Of a DNA stretch of 64,000 nt, positions 47,193-56,628 are shown one piece after another. Location of the stretch: assembly GCA_963777485.1 (NCBI GenBank), contig CAVZQP010000002.1:124001-188000 (forward strand), given 5' to 3'. Both the position numbers and the translations under genes were made by a program. Below the pieces are notes generated by a model. It saw only the letters and a list, made by a program, of their open reading frames with translations. It did no database searches and was not told where the DNA came from. The stretch is from Bog-473 sp963777485. GTDB lineage: Bacteria; Actinomycetota; Acidimicrobiia; Acidimicrobiales; RAAP-2. The stretch's first letter is position 1. Each line of letters begins with the position of its first letter.

Positions 47193-48164
47193 ATGCAGCG
47201 GATCCCGGGCAGCGAGGTCACGAACAGCGCCACGTGGAGCTCGGCCGATGCCGGCGACCTGACCGGCCGCGTGGCGCTCGTGACGGGCGCCAACAGCGGC
47301 ATCGGCTACGAGACGACGCGGGTCCTGTCTGACCACGGAGCGCACGTGATCATGGCCTGCCGCGACCGGGTGAAGGCCGCGCGGGCCCGGGACAAGCTGG
47401 AAAGCCAGCTCGACCGGAGCTCGCTCGAGCTGCTCGACCTCGACCTGTCGGACCTGGCCTCGGTGCGCGCCGCAGCGGAACGGGTGGTGTCCCAGCACGC
47501 CCGCCTCGATCTCCTCGTCAACAACGCCGGCGTCATGGGCACGCCCTACCGCCGGACGGCGGACGGCTTCGAGCTGCAGATGGCGACGAACCACCTCGGC
47601 CACTTCGCGCTGACCGGGCTGCTCCTTGACCGGCTGGTGACGACCGAGCGATCCCGCATCGTCACGGTCAGCTCGCACATGCACCGTCTCGGCCGGATCC
47701 GGCCCGACAACGTCGCGACGACAAAGACGCGCAATTCGTGGATCCAATACAGCACTACGAAGCTGGCCAACCTCCTCTTCGTCGCCGAGTTGAGCCGGCG
47801 CCTCGAGGCTGGCGGCCTCCGCACCTGGGCGCTGGCTGCGCATCCCGGCTGGACGCGCAGCAACCTCGCCGGTACCGGCGCCACCTTGAGCAAGAGCCGC
47901 GTACGCAGGCGACTGAGCCGGCTAGCCGGCGCCAACCTCGGACAATCGGCCGCGGGCGGCGCCTTGCCCGTGTTGTGCGCCGCGACGTCGTCGCACGTGC
48001 ACAACGGCCAGTACATCGGACCGGGCGGCGCCTTCGGGATGTACGGGCCACCGCGAGTGGCACGGCCGTCGCGGCGGGCGCGCGACACGAAGACGGCGGC
48101 GAGGCTGTGGGAGGCCTCCGAGGAGCTGACCGGCGTCCGTTATTCGGTGCCCGCCGGCGTCTGA
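47193..48164 (+). CDS. Short-chain dehydrogenase (retinol dehydrogenase-like)
   Basis: The 323-residue SDR has TGANSGIGYETTRVL (cofactor), MACRDRVKAARARDKLE, NNAGVMGTPYRRTADG, VSSHMHR (catalytic Ser) and YSTTKLANLLFVAEL (YxxxK). The MACR motif suggests NADP. The style is that of WW-oxidoreductase/retinol dehydrogenase-like enzymes. Its 3' end overlaps the convergent ComF-like gene by 25 bp. Confidence 0.92.
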   Translation: MQRIPGSEVTNSATWSSADAGDLTGRVALVTGANSGIGYETTRVLSDHGAHVIMACRDRVKAARARDKLESQLDRSSLELLDLDLSDLASVRAAAERVVSQHARLDLLVNNAGVMGTPYRRTADGFELQMATNHLGHFALTGLLLDRLVTTERSRIVTVSSHMHRLGRIRPDNVATTKTRNSWIQYSTTKLANLLFVAELSRRLEAGGLRTWALAAHPGWTRSNLAGTGATLSKSRVRRRLSRLAGANLGQSAAGGALPVLCAATSSHVHNGQYIGPGGAFGMYGPPRVARPSRRARDTKTAARLWEASEELTGVRYSVPAGV

Positions 48165-48973
48165 ACGCAGCGGGCGCACGGCCCGCTCGATGCAGCCAAC
48201 AGAGACTCGGGGCCAGGGGGCGGCCGGCCGCTGAGGAAGAGGGCGTGGGCCTGCACCCGGTCCGGTCGCAGCACGCGGCCGAGGGCAACGACAACCACCG
48301 AAGCGGCGCCAACGCGCCGAAGCGCCGCGGCCGCGCTCTGGGAGCGGGCCCCGCTCACGTAGGTGTCGTCGAGCAGGACGAGGCGCTTGCCGGTGACTCG
48401 ACAGCGCAGGGTCGGCGGAACCGCGAAGGCGCGGGCCGAGGGATGCATGTGGCCGACGGGCTCGCTGGTCCGGCACAACAGCCCCGTCCAGCGCAGACCC
48501 GGGAGCGCCGACTCGACGGCGGCGGCCAGCCCGGGAACGCGCGCAATGGGCGAGCCGCCGGGGCGAAGTGTCGACGGCACCGGCAACACGAAATGGGGCC
48601 GGCCTCCGGCGAGGGCGTCGATGCAGCCGGCATGCGCGTGAAGGAAGGCCGCAGTCAGGGAGCGGACGATGGGGCCGAACCGGGCGCGGGCCTCGGCGAC
48701 AGGGCCCTCTTTGTAACCCATGAGGACCGTGTAGAGCGGGCCGGGGAGTGGGCACATCTGCATGGGGAGGACGGGGGCGAGGACGGCGCCAAGGCGACGG
48801 GCGACCAAGCGGCAGGCGAAACACACCCGGTCCGATCCCGGCGCGGGGCCGCAGCAGACGCGGCAGACCCCCGGGTCGGGGTCCGGCGGGACGGCGGGGT
48901 CAGCCGGAAGAGTCGGGTTCGGGAGACGGTCGATGCAAGAGAAAGGTCCCCGTCGCCCGGCTGACGAGCTCAC
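48140..48973 (-). CDS. ComF-like phosphoribosyltransferase-fold protein
   Basis: The 277-residue protein has an N-terminal zinc finger (CRVCCGPAPGSDRVCFACR) and a phosphoribosyltransferase domain with the PRPP-binding loop LVLLDDTYVSGARSQSAAAA. ComF proteins help take up or process DNA and act with PriA in replication restart. The only in-frame start, ATG at 48973, overlaps the thioesterase gene by 74 bp in the same direction; this is an unusually long overlap and the true start may be a non-standard codon further in. Confidence 0.8.
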   Translation of the reverse strand: MSSSAGRRGPFSCIDRLPNPTLPADPAVPPDPDPGVCRVCCGPAPGSDRVCFACRLVARRLGAVLAPVLPMQMCPLPGPLYTVLMGYKEGPVAEARARFGPIVRSLTAAFLHAHAGCIDALAGGRPHFVLPVPSTLRPGGSPIARVPGLAAAVESALPGLRWTGLLCRTSEPVGHMHPSARAFAVPPTLRCRVTGKRLVLLDDTYVSGARSQSAAAALRRVGAASVVVVALGRVLRPDRVQAHALFLSGRPPPGPESLLAASSGPCARCVQTPAGTE

Positions 48974-49358
48974 CGTCCGCGTTGTGCATGGAGGCCTCGC
49001 CGTAGGCGACTTGCTTGGCCATGCGGACCACCTCGCCGCGGAGGGTGTAGGGCTCGCCCCTGAGGGCCGGACGCATGCATTCGGTCTTCATCTCGAGGGT
49101 GCCGCGGGTGCGGGCCTTGCCCGGGAGAGCGCAGTTGATGGCGAAGTTCATCGACGCATCGAGCAGGAGGGAGTGGATGCCGGCCTGGACGATCCCGTGC
49201 GGGTTGCAGGCCAGGTCGGTCGGGGTAAAGGCGCCGGCGGCCCAGCCGAGGTCCTCACCGTCGACGCCGTAGCCGGTGAAGACGCCGCCGACCACGTCGA
49301 TGATGGGCATGCCGCCGTCGCCCAGCCAGCGGTCCATGTTCTTGGGGGTGGCGCTCAT
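48900..49358 (-). CDS. PaaI-type hotdog thioesterase
   Basis: ATG at 49358 gives 152 residues. The hotdog pattern is clear: NPHGIVQAGIHSLLLDASMN (helix with the HGxxxAG motif) and TLEMKTECMRPALRGEPYTL, then QVAYGEASMHNADGELVSRA. PaaI-type enzymes cleave acyl- or phenylacetyl-CoA. It is divergent from the thiolase gene and may share control with it. Confidence 0.9.
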   Translation of the reverse strand: MSATPKNMDRWLGDGGMPIIDVVGGVFTGYGVDGEDLGWAAGAFTPTDLACNPHGIVQAGIHSLLLDASMNFAINCALPGKARTRGTLEMKTECMRPALRGEPYTLRGEVVRMAKQVAYGEASMHNADGELVSRATGTFLLHRPSPEPDSSG

Positions 49359-49508
49359 CGAGGGCAGACGATAGCGGGCGTTCGCCGGTGGATTTTGTGG
49401 CTCGCGTCCCAGCTCAACAGCCAAGTGGTCCCTCCGGGAACGGCAGGTAGGATGTCCGGTCTGGACCCGGCAGGGCGGGACTGCCCGCCGGATTTGTGAG
49501 GAGGCATC

Positions 49509-50696
49509 ATGACCACCGCAGTCATCGTCGACGCTGTGCGGACGGCCGGCGGCAAGCGCAACGGCAAGCTCCGGGGCTGGCACGCCGTGGACCTGGCCTC
49601 CGAGACGCTCAAGGCTATCGCCGAGCGCAACAAGCTCGACCCGGCGCAGATCGACGACGTGGTGATGGGCTGCGTCATGCAGGTCTCCGAGCAGTCGCTC
49701 AACATCGGCCGTAACGCCGTGCTGGCCGCCGGCTGGCCCGAGTCGGTGCCGGCGACGACGATCGATCGCCAGTGCGGATCGTCGCAGCAGGCGATCCACT
49801 TCGCCGCGCAGGGCGTCATGGCCGGCGCCTACGACATCGCGGTGGCGGCGGGTGTCGAGTCCATGACTCACACCCCGATGGGCGCGTCGGTCGTGCGTGA
49901 CTTCGGCTTCCCCTTCGGCCCGCGGATGATGGCGCGCTACAACGACGAGGAAGGCCACAGCCGCCTCAAGGGGCAGGGCATCGGCGCCGAGATGATCGCC
50001 GATCAGTGGGGCATTTCGCGCGAGGACCTCGATGCGTTCTCCGTGCAGAGCCACCAGCGCGCCGCCCGGGCGACCCAGGAGGGCCGCTTCGAGAACGAGA
50101 TCGTCCCGGTGCCCGTGCACGACGAGGAGGGCAAGGACACCGACGAGATCCTCGCCGCCGACGAGGGCATCCGCCCCGACTCCTCGGTGGAGGCGCTGGC
50201 CGGCCTGAAGCCGGCGTTCAAGGAGGACGGCAAGGTCACGGCGGGCAACTCGTCGCAGATCACCGACGGGTCCTCGGCGGTGCTGATCATGAGCGAGGAG
50301 AAGGCGAACGCGCTCGGGCTGCGGCCGCGGGCCCGCTTCCACGCCTTCGCGCTGGCCGGCGTCGACCCGATCACGATGCTCACCGGGCCGATCCCGGCGA
50401 CCACGTCGGTGCTCGAGCGGGCCAAGCTCACGCTCGACGACATCGATGCGGTGGAGATCAACGAGGCCTTCGCCTCCGTCGTGCTCGCCTGGGAGAAGGA
50501 GCACCACCCCGACATGGAGAAGGTGAACCCCAACGGTGGCGCCATCGCGCTGGGTCACCCGCTGGGTGCGTCGGGCGGCAAGCTCATGGCCACGCTGCTC
50601 AACGAGCTCGAGCGGACGAACGGGCGGTGGGGCCTGCTGACGATGTGCGAGGGCGGCGGGTTGGCGAACGCCACGGTCATCGAGCGGCTGGGCTAG
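49509..50696 (+). CDS. Thiolase (acetyl-CoA acyltransferase)
   Basis: GAGGAGGCATC precedes ATG at 49509. The 395-residue protein has the nucleophilic Cys in DRQCGSSQQAIHFAAQGVMA, the thiolase HPxG motif GGAIALGHPLGASGGKLMAT, the active-site Cys near the end (MCEGGGLANATVIERLG), and NEAFASVVLAWEKE. It performs the last step of beta-oxidation or condensation of acyl-CoA. The ~150-bp gap to the divergent thioesterase holds both promoters. Confidence 0.95.
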   Translation: MTTAVIVDAVRTAGGKRNGKLRGWHAVDLASETLKAIAERNKLDPAQIDDVVMGCVMQVSEQSLNIGRNAVLAAGWPESVPATTIDRQCGSSQQAIHFAAQGVMAGAYDIAVAAGVESMTHTPMGASVVRDFGFPFGPRMMARYNDEEGHSRLKGQGIGAEMIADQWGISREDLDAFSVQSHQRAARATQEGRFENEIVPVPVHDEEGKDTDEILAADEGIRPDSSVEALAGLKPAFKEDGKVTAGNSSQITDGSSAVLIMSEEKANALGLRPRARFHAFALAGVDPITMLTGPIPATTSVLERAKLTLDDIDAVEINEAFASVVLAWEKEHHPDMEKVNPNGGAIALGHPLGASGGKLMATLLNELERTNGRWGLLTMCEGGGLANATVIERLG

Positions 50697-50706
50697 TTCT
50701 CGTTGG

Positions 50707-51333
50707 TCAGCCCTCGCTCTCGTCGGCGGGAGCGAGGGCCGACATCATCAGTTGCTCGGAGCACCCGGGCGCCGCGGCGAGGTACGCAACGATCGCGTCG
50801 TCGCTCATGCTGTGCGACTGGCGCAGGCCGGCGATCATCACTTTCAAGTACGCCGGCGAGGGTGCGCCCAGTTGCGCGTCGGTCATCGTCCACGGCGACG
50901 TGATCGTCACGAGTGGGAACCCGTCGTCATGCCGGCCGAAGCAGAGCAGGTTCTCGTAGCGCCCTGGCCCGAGACGGAAGCTGCAACTCTCCGTCAGGTC
51001 GCGGTCGTCGAGGTCGATCGGCGAGGTCGGGCGAGCGTTCTCCTGGGCGACGACATCTTCGAACTGCTCCCACGTGATCAGGTAGGCGCGCGCACGAGTC
51101 GGCGTGTCCGGGCTCTCCACGATGTCGATGAAGCACGGCGCGCCGCCCCATGGTTCGGCGAAGCCTGCGAAGTACAGCCGGTGACCGATGTCGAGCGGTC
51201 GATCCTCGCGCGGGTTCGTCGTGTCCCTTGCGCCACGGCAAGGGCGCGTTAGGCCCGGCGGGATACCGCCCGCGATGTAGCAACGGAACCGCTCGGCGCA
51301 CAGGTTCGACCCATAGCCGGCGTACCAGACCAT
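50707..51333 (-). CDS. Gamma-glutamylcyclotransferase-like protein
   Basis: From ATG 51333 the protein (208 residues) starts MVWYAGYGSNLCAERFRCYI, with the YGSN substrate-binding loop of the BtrG/GGCT fold, and continues GHRLYFAGFAEPWGGAPCFI and ARAYLITWEQFEDVVAQENA. Relatives in Streptomyces are often labelled histone deacetylase without support. The reaction would be cyclisation of gamma-glutamyl groups. GTG at 51366 would add 11 residues. Confidence 0.75.
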   Translation of the reverse strand: MVWYAGYGSNLCAERFRCYIAGGIPPGLTRPCRGARDTTNPREDRPLDIGHRLYFAGFAEPWGGAPCFIDIVESPDTPTRARAYLITWEQFEDVVAQENARPTSPIDLDDRDLTESCSFRLGPGRYENLLCFGRHDDGFPLVTITSPWTMTDAQLGAPSPAYLKVMIAGLRQSHSMSDDAIVAYLAAAPGCSEQLMMSALAPADESEG

Positions 51334-51403
51334 GTCCGGTGACCCAGGCCGGTTGGTTTCCGGCACGTCGGATGCTGCGCCCGGAGTGCGGCCGCCTGCG
51401 TCG

Positions 51404-51721
51404 TCAGTGATATCGGGTCGCCATCAGGAAACCGGCGAAGATCATCACCAACCCGGCCACCAGTCCCCATGGTGAGCCGTGCGCAGCGAAGGGAAGGTTC
51501 GCCAGGTAGTTGACCGTGATGACCAGGACGCCGCCGATCAGAAGGATCAAAACGAGCGCCCCGAACCACGGCGGGCTGTGGCGGACGTTCTTCGGGATCG
51601 GCGCGGTGTAGCGGCCGCTCTCCTCGGCCGACTTGTAACGACCGACCTTCGAGGTGGTGCGGCCCGAGGCCGACTTGCCCTTCTTCGACGCGCCACCGGG
51701 GCCTTTTGTGCTCGTCGCCAT
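51404..51721 (-). CDS. crgA: Cell division protein CrgA
   Basis: The 105-residue protein has a basic Ser/Gly/Lys-rich start, then the CrgA core: PPWFGALVLILLIGGVLVIT (helix 1) and PWGLVAGLVMIFAGFLMATR-YH (helix 2 and end). CrgA is a small divisome protein of actinobacteria that recruits FtsI and FtsQ. It is divergent from trpG and close to pknB, as in mycobacteria and streptomycetes, which supports the call. Confidence 0.93.
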   Translation of the reverse strand: MATSTKGPGGASKKGKSASGRTTSKVGRYKSAEESGRYTAPIPKNVRHSPPWFGALVLILLIGGVLVITVNYLANLPFAAHGSPWGLVAGLVMIFAGFLMATRYH

Positions 51722-51819
51722 CGGGGTCAGAGACTAGCCAGTGCGGGCCGGCGGGTTCGGGCGCACCGGCGCCGTGGCCGGTCCGGAGTGCGCACCCCGT
51801 TGGGTACGATCGTCGTTCC

Positions 51820-52416
51820 ATGGGACCGCGGGTGCTGGTCGTCGACAACTACGACTCCTTCGTCTACAACCTCGTTCAGGAGCTCGGCGAGCTGGGGGCG
51901 GACCCCATCGTGTTCCGCAACGACGCGATCGACGTCGAGGGCATCCGTGCCGCATCGCCCGATGCCGTGCTGATCTCGCCCGGCCCGGGACGTCCCGACG
52001 ACGGCGGCGTGAGCCTCGACGTCGTGCGGCAACTCGGCGGTGAGCTCCCGCTTCTCGGGGTGTGCCTCGGCCACCAGTGCATCGGCCAGGCGTTCGGCGG
52101 CGAGATCGAGGCGGCCCCGCACCTGATGCATGGCAAGACCTCCGAGATCCACCACGACGGAAAGGGGGTCTTCGCCGGCCTGCCCAATCCGTTCGTGGCG
52201 ACGCGCTACCACTCGTTGGTGGTGCGTCCCGAGTCCGTGCCTTCGGAGCTGGAAGTGACTGCGACCTCGACCGACGGCGTCGTGATGGGGTTGCGGCACC
52301 GGACCCTGCGGATCGAGGGCGTGCAGTTCCACCCGGAGTCCGTTCTCACGCCATCGGGGCCGGCGTTGCTGGGGAACTTCCTGGTGCAGTTGGGGGCGGA
52401 AGTGGCCGCAACGTAG
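51820..52416 (+). CDS. Glutamine amidotransferase, anthranilate/aminodeoxychorismate synthase component II
   Basis: ATG at 51820 gives 198 residues. Class I amidotransferase motifs are complete: VLVVDNYDSFVYNLVQELGE, ISPGPGRPDDGG, GVCLGHQCIGQAFGG (catalytic Cys) and GVQFHPESVLTP (His and Glu). It supplies ammonia for anthranilate (TrpG) or aminodeoxychorismate (PabA) synthesis. Its place between crgA and pknB is the same as in other actinobacteria. Confidence 0.94.
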   Translation: MGPRVLVVDNYDSFVYNLVQELGELGADPIVFRNDAIDVEGIRAASPDAVLISPGPGRPDDGGVSLDVVRQLGGELPLLGVCLGHQCIGQAFGGEIEAAPHLMHGKTSEIHHDGKGVFAGLPNPFVATRYHSLVVRPESVPSELEVTATSTDGVVMGLRHRTLRIEGVQFHPESVLTPSGPALLGNFLVQLGAEVAAT

Positions 52417-52475
52417 GCCTGCCGTCGCCGGATCGGCGACTCAGCGGGAATGGTCGAGCTGACGATGCCGGAGTT

Positions 52476-54458
52476 CTAGCCGCTGGTGCTCGTCGTGGTG
52501 CCACGAAGCCCCAGCGCGGTCGTCGACGTCGTCGTTGTCGAGGAGCTGGTGGTCGTCGTGTTGGGCTGGCAGACCGAGATGTTGACCGTGCCGCCGCTCG
52601 CCACCTGTGAGCCGCCTGCCGGAGTCTGATTGTCGACATTGCCCGGCTGGGCATTGCCCGGACAGGTCGTGTCGAACGTGGTGTTCGCCGTGAGCCCCGC
52701 GTTGGTGATCTGGTTCTGGGCGGAGCCGGCGGTCTGTCCGACGACACCGGGCACGTTGACGCAATTCGAGATCACCAGGTTGACCGAGCTGTTGGGCAGT
52801 GCATTCTGACCACCGCCGGGATCCTGGGCGGCGACCGTCCCGCTTTGATACGCCGCCGGACACCCTTGCGAGGTGGATCCGACGTTGAGGCCGGCTCGGG
52901 CCAGCGCTGCGCCCGCCGCGGTGGGGCTCTGCCCCACCACCGAAGGGACCGAGACGGCGGTCTGGTTGGACACCGTCAGCGTGATCGGGACGTTCGCCTT
53001 GATGGTGGCGCCGGCGACCGGATCCTGACTCAACACCCAGCCGTTGGGCTGGTTGCTCGGGGCGTATTTCACCTTGTAGGTCAGGGGCGGGTTGGTGGCG
53101 GTGAGCGCGCGAATCGCGGCGGACAGCTGCTCGTTCGTCACCGCGGGAACCTGGACCGTCGGAATGGTGGGGCCGGTGCTGACAATCAGGCGGACCGTGG
53201 AGTTCTTCGACACCGAGGTGCCCGCCTTGGGATCGGTATTGATGACGTGGCCCGCGGCGATGGTGGCACTCGCTTCGCTCTGCGAGGGCAACCTGAGGGT
53301 CAACCCTTCGTTCTTAAGGCTCTGTGTGGCGGCGGCCGTCGTCTGCCCGACCACGTTGGGCACCGTGACATTCCCGTTCAGCGAGCTGAAGAGGAAGTAG
53401 GCGATCACGCCGAGCGCGATGAGCAAGAGGATCAGCAACCAGATGAGATTGCGCGTCCGCTTTTTGCGGGCCTCGTCCTCGCGGTTGGTGCCGGCGGTTG
53501 CAACCCCGCCGGCGGGAACGGCCATGGTGCGGCCCGTGGCCGGGGACATCATGGTGGTGGCGGCCGCGCCGGCGGCAGCTGCGCCCATCACGCTGGTGAG
53601 GTTGGGGTCGCCCGCCTCGACGGGACGTCCGTCGGCGAAGCGGAGGAGGTCCGCCCTCAGCTCCTCGGCCGATCCGTAGCGCGAGGCCGGATCCTTGGCC
53701 ATTGCCTTCATGATCACCGCCTCGAGGGCGGCGGGGCAGGCCGAGTTGGCGACGCGGGGCAGGGTGGGTTCGTCGCGCACGTGCTTCGACGCGACGGCGA
53801 CCGGTGAGTCGCCGCTGAAGGGGGGACGGCCGACGGCCATCTCGTAAAGCACGACGCCGAGCGAGTAGATGTCGCTCCGCGCGTCGACGGTCTTGCCCTC
53901 CGCTTGCTCGGGAGAGAAGTAGGCCGCCGTGCCCATGACGGCGCCCGTCTGGGTCAGGCTCTCCTCCGTGTTGACGGCGCGGGCGATCCCGAAGTCCGTC
54001 ACCTTCACCTCGCCGTCGGGTGTGATGAGGATGTTGCCGGGCTTCACGTCGCGGTGGACAACGCCGTGGCGGTGGGCGAACGCGAGGGCCGCGGCGACGC
54101 CGGCGCCAATCTGCGCGATCTGGTTGGCCGGCAGCTTCTGCGGGTCGCGGAGGACAGCCGAGAGTGAGCGGCCGTCGATGTACTCCATGACGATGAAGTA
54201 GACGCCGTCGTCCTCGCCCCAGTCGTAAACGGGGACGATGTTGGGGTGCGAGAGGTTGGCGGCGGCCTGTGCCTCACGGCGGAAGCGCTCGACGAACGTC
54301 TTGTCGACCGAGAGCTCGGGGAAGAGGACCTTGAGGGCGACCGGCCTATCGAGTTGGAGATCGATAGCGCGGTAGACCTGAGCCATGCCGCCGCGGGCGA
54401 CCAAGTGGGTCAGCTCGTAGCGACCCATGTAGGTGCGTGGCGTCTCGACGGGCTGCAT
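52476..54458 (-). CDS. pknB: Serine/threonine kinase PknB with four PASTA domains
   Basis: The 660-residue protein has a kinase domain (RYELTHLVARGGMAQVYRAI; Lys43 in ALKVL; HRDVKPGN at 135-142; DFG at 155-157), a juxtamembrane region, a membrane helix (LIWLLILLLIALGVIAYFLF), and four PASTA repeats (VTVPNVVGQTTAAATQSLKN; VQVPAVTNEQLSAAIRALTA; VSVPSVVGQSPTAAGAALAR; VNVPGVVGQTAGSAQNQITN), then a Thr/Ser-rich tail. It senses muropeptides and phosphorylates wall-synthesis proteins. It follows pstP by 71 bp. Confidence 0.96.
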   Translation of the reverse strand: MQPVETPRTYMGRYELTHLVARGGMAQVYRAIDLQLDRPVALKVLFPELSVDKTFVERFRREAQAAANLSHPNIVPVYDWGEDDGVYFIVMEYIDGRSLSAVLRDPQKLPANQIAQIGAGVAAALAFAHRHGVVHRDVKPGNILITPDGEVKVTDFGIARAVNTEESLTQTGAVMGTAAYFSPEQAEGKTVDARSDIYSLGVVLYEMAVGRPPFSGDSPVAVASKHVRDEPTLPRVANSACPAALEAVIMKAMAKDPASRYGSAEELRADLLRFADGRPVEAGDPNLTSVMGAAAAGAAATTMMSPATGRTMAVPAGGVATAGTNREDEARKKRTRNLIWLLILLLIALGVIAYFLFSSLNGNVTVPNVVGQTTAAATQSLKNEGLTLRLPSQSEASATIAAGHVINTDPKAGTSVSKNSTVRLIVSTGPTIPTVQVPAVTNEQLSAAIRALTATNPPLTYKVKYAPSNQPNGWVLSQDPVAGATIKANVPITLTVSNQTAVSVPSVVGQSPTAAGAALARAGLNVGSTSQGCPAAYQSGTVAAQDPGGGQNALPNSSVNLVISNCVNVPGVVGQTAGSAQNQITNAGLTANTTFDTTCPGNAQPGNVDNQTPAGGSQVASGGTVNISVCQPNTTTTSSSTTTTSTTALGLRGTTTSTSG

Positions 54459-54529
54459 GTCGGACCGAGCCTACGCTGGGCGCCCTTGGGCGCGGGGTAG
54501 CGGAGGGCCGAATCGAGGGGCCGGCATCA

Positions 54530-56098
54530 TCAGAGACCTCCAGCAGTGGTCGTGGTCGTCGTGGTCGATCCGTTGGGGACCGTCGTGGTCGTCGTCGTGG
54601 TCGTCGATGTCGTCGTCACGGTCGAGACCCAGGCTCGGGCGTTCTTGAGCGAGGACTTCTGGACCCCGAAGACGAGCGCGTTGGCGGCGGCCGTCGAAAG
54701 CTGGGCCTTCTTGACGCCGGTCCGATCGACGACCTTGGGGTGGAACCACAGCACGCCGCCGGGCTGACCCTGCAAGATGACGACGTTGTTCCCGCGCAGG
54801 GTGACGATCCAATTGTCGTAGGCGTACCAGCGGATCACGAAATAGGCGGCGATCGGGACCGCCGCGACCAGGATGACGAACCCGAGCACCCGGAACGTCA
54901 CACGGCGCGGGATCCCGAGGCGGCGGCGGCGCTCGCGACGGGACTCCTTCTCCTTGCGCTTCGTCGAGCTGTCGCCTTGTGCGGGGGTCTGCTCGGAGAG
55001 CGGCACGCGGGTCGACGTGCGTGCCACCGACACCGCGCCCGACCCGGCGAAGAACTCGTCGCTGCGCGGCCCTTCCTCGCCCAGGGTTCTTGTCTCGCTG
55101 CCGAAACTGACGCGGGCCCCCGGCGCGAGAGTGTCCGAGTCGGTGAATGCCGGCAGCGGCGTGATGCCGCTCAACGGCAGGGTCTGCGTGATGTCGGAGG
55201 GCGTGTCGTCTTCGCCGGTGCCGTCGAGGCCATCCTCGTCGGGCCCTGACGCGGGGACGGCACCGTTGGGAACCGCGGCCACGGCGGCCGTGGCCGCCGT
55301 GGCGCTCGCGATCGTGATGGCCGCGGTGCTCGCCCCGATCGGCGTGACCTTGGATGCGCCGTCGGGACCGTCCTCGCCGACCTGGACGTCGACGATGATG
55401 ACCGTGATGTTGTCGGCGCCGCCGTGCTCGTTGGCGACATCGACCAGACGGCCGGCGGCTTCTTCGGGGTCCCGGACGTCGCCGAGAATGCTCGCTATCT
55501 CGTCCATGCCGACCTCGTTGGACAGGCCGTCGGAGCAGAGCAGGACGCGGTCACCAGTACGCAGCTGCAGCTCCCACATGTCGGTCTGCACGTCGGAGGA
55601 CACGCCCAAAGCCCTGGTCAGGATGTGGCGCTGGGGGTGGACGGCGGCCTCGGCCTCGGTCATCTCGCCCTGGCGCATCCTTTCCTCGGCGAGGCTGTGG
55701 TCGGCCGTCACCTGGAAGAGCCGGCCGTCCGAGTACACGTACGCCCTGGAGTCACCCACGTTGGCCAGGGCCAGGGTGTCGTGGCCCGCGTCGCCGCCGA
55801 CCAGCGCCACCGCCGTGAGGGTGGTGCCCATCCCCCGCAGGTCGGCGTTGCTCTGGCTCTCCTGCCACACCGCGGCGTTCGCCTCCGAGAACGCGTCGCG
55901 CAGCCCGTCGACCGTCGGCTCGCGCTCGAACGCCTGTTCCAACGTCTCGACGGCGACCCGCGCCGCCACCTCGCCGCCGACATGGCCCCCCATACCGTCC
56001 GCCACCGCGTACAGGTTCGGCCGCTCGAGCGGCATGTCCTGGTTGATCGGGCGGACCCGCCCGACGTCGGTGGCGGAGCCGGACCGCAACACGGTCAA
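54530..56098 (-). CDS. pstP: PP2C-type serine/threonine phosphatase PstP
   Basis: The start chosen is TTG at 56098, overlapping the fhaB stop (TTGA), giving 522 residues. PP2C motifs: GSATDVGRVRPINQD, VADGMGGHVGGEVAARVAVE, ANVGDSRAYVYSDG, LLCSDGLSNEV, HGGADNITVIIVDV. A long linker, a membrane helix (VLGFVILVAAVPIAAYFVIR) and a short extracellular domain with a Thr-run tail follow. It reverses PknB phosphorylation. GTG at 56092 is an alternative start. Confidence 0.94.
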   Translation of the reverse strand: MTVLRSGSATDVGRVRPINQDMPLERPNLYAVADGMGGHVGGEVAARVAVETLEQAFEREPTVDGLRDAFSEANAAVWQESQSNADLRGMGTTLTAVALVGGDAGHDTLALANVGDSRAYVYSDGRLFQVTADHSLAEERMRQGEMTEAEAAVHPQRHILTRALGVSSDVQTDMWELQLRTGDRVLLCSDGLSNEVGMDEIASILGDVRDPEEAAGRLVDVANEHGGADNITVIIVDVQVGEDGPDGASKVTPIGASTAAITIASATAATAAVAAVPNGAVPASGPDEDGLDGTGEDDTPSDITQTLPLSGITPLPAFTDSDTLAPGARVSFGSETRTLGEEGPRSDEFFAGSGAVSVARTSTRVPLSEQTPAQGDSSTKRKEKESRRERRRRLGIPRRVTFRVLGFVILVAAVPIAAYFVIRWYAYDNWIVTLRGNNVVILQGQPGGVLWFHPKVVDRTGVKKAQLSTAAANALVFGVQKSSLKNARAWVSTVTTTSTTTTTTTTVPNGSTTTTTTTAGGL

Positions 56099-56628
56099 CG
56101 CGAGACCTCGAACACGGTCGAGCCGACTTGGAGCATGTCGCCCTTGCCGAGGCGGACCGCCTTGGCGATCCGCTCCGAGTTGACGTACGTGCCGTTGGTC
56201 GAACCGAGGTCCTCGACCCAGAGTTGGTCGTTGTGCCGGAAGAGCCGGGCATGGAGCGTCGAGGTGTAGATGTCCTCGGGCATGGAGACACCGCAGCCGG
56301 GTGAGCGGCCGATGGTCAGCTCGTCGTCGAGGTCGTAGCTGCGGCCGGCGTGCGAGGGCGGTTGGACCACCTTGAGGTACAGCTGGCGGCGGCGACTCTG
56401 CTTGGGCGGCGCCGCCGGGCGGTTCGCGTTGCGCTCCTCGCGCCGCTCCTGACGCTTCTGCCAACGAGGCTTCCGGATTGTGGCCGGGCTCATCTCGACC
56501 CAGACGGCACGGATGACGCGCAGGAAGAAGAGGAAGATCAGCGCGATGACCCCCCACTGCATGACGTGGAGGACCGCGTTCAGGTTCTGCGTGGCGATGA
56601 GCACCGCCCCCCCATTCGGTGCGGTCAC
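56095..56628 (-). CDS. fhaB: Membrane-anchored FHA-domain protein (FhaB/FipA-like)
   Basis: The 177-residue protein begins with a membrane helix (VMQWGVIALIFLFFLRVIRA), a basic stretch, and a C-terminal FHA domain (LTIGRSPGCGVSMPEDIYTS; LHARLFRHNDQLWVEDLGST NGTYVN). FHA domains bind phosphothreonine, here probably PknB substrates. The GTG start overlaps the fhaA stop by four bases and its stop overlaps pstP, so the three genes are translated together. Confidence 0.93.
   Translation of the reverse strand: MTAPNGGAVLIATQNLNAVLHVMQWGVIALIFLFFLRVIRAVWVEMSPATIRKPRWQKRQERREERNANRPAAPPKQSRRRQLYLKVVQPPSHAGRSYDLDDELTIGRSPGCGVSMPEDIYTSTLHARLFRHNDQLWVEDLGSTNGTYVNSERIAKAVRLGKGDMLQVGSTVFEVSR

Noticed and set aside
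44987..47302. 771-codon reverse-strand frame opposite the aldo/keto reductase and pirin genes
   Set aside because: The plus-strand genes have complete family motifs; this antisense frame is a result of high GC at third codon positions.
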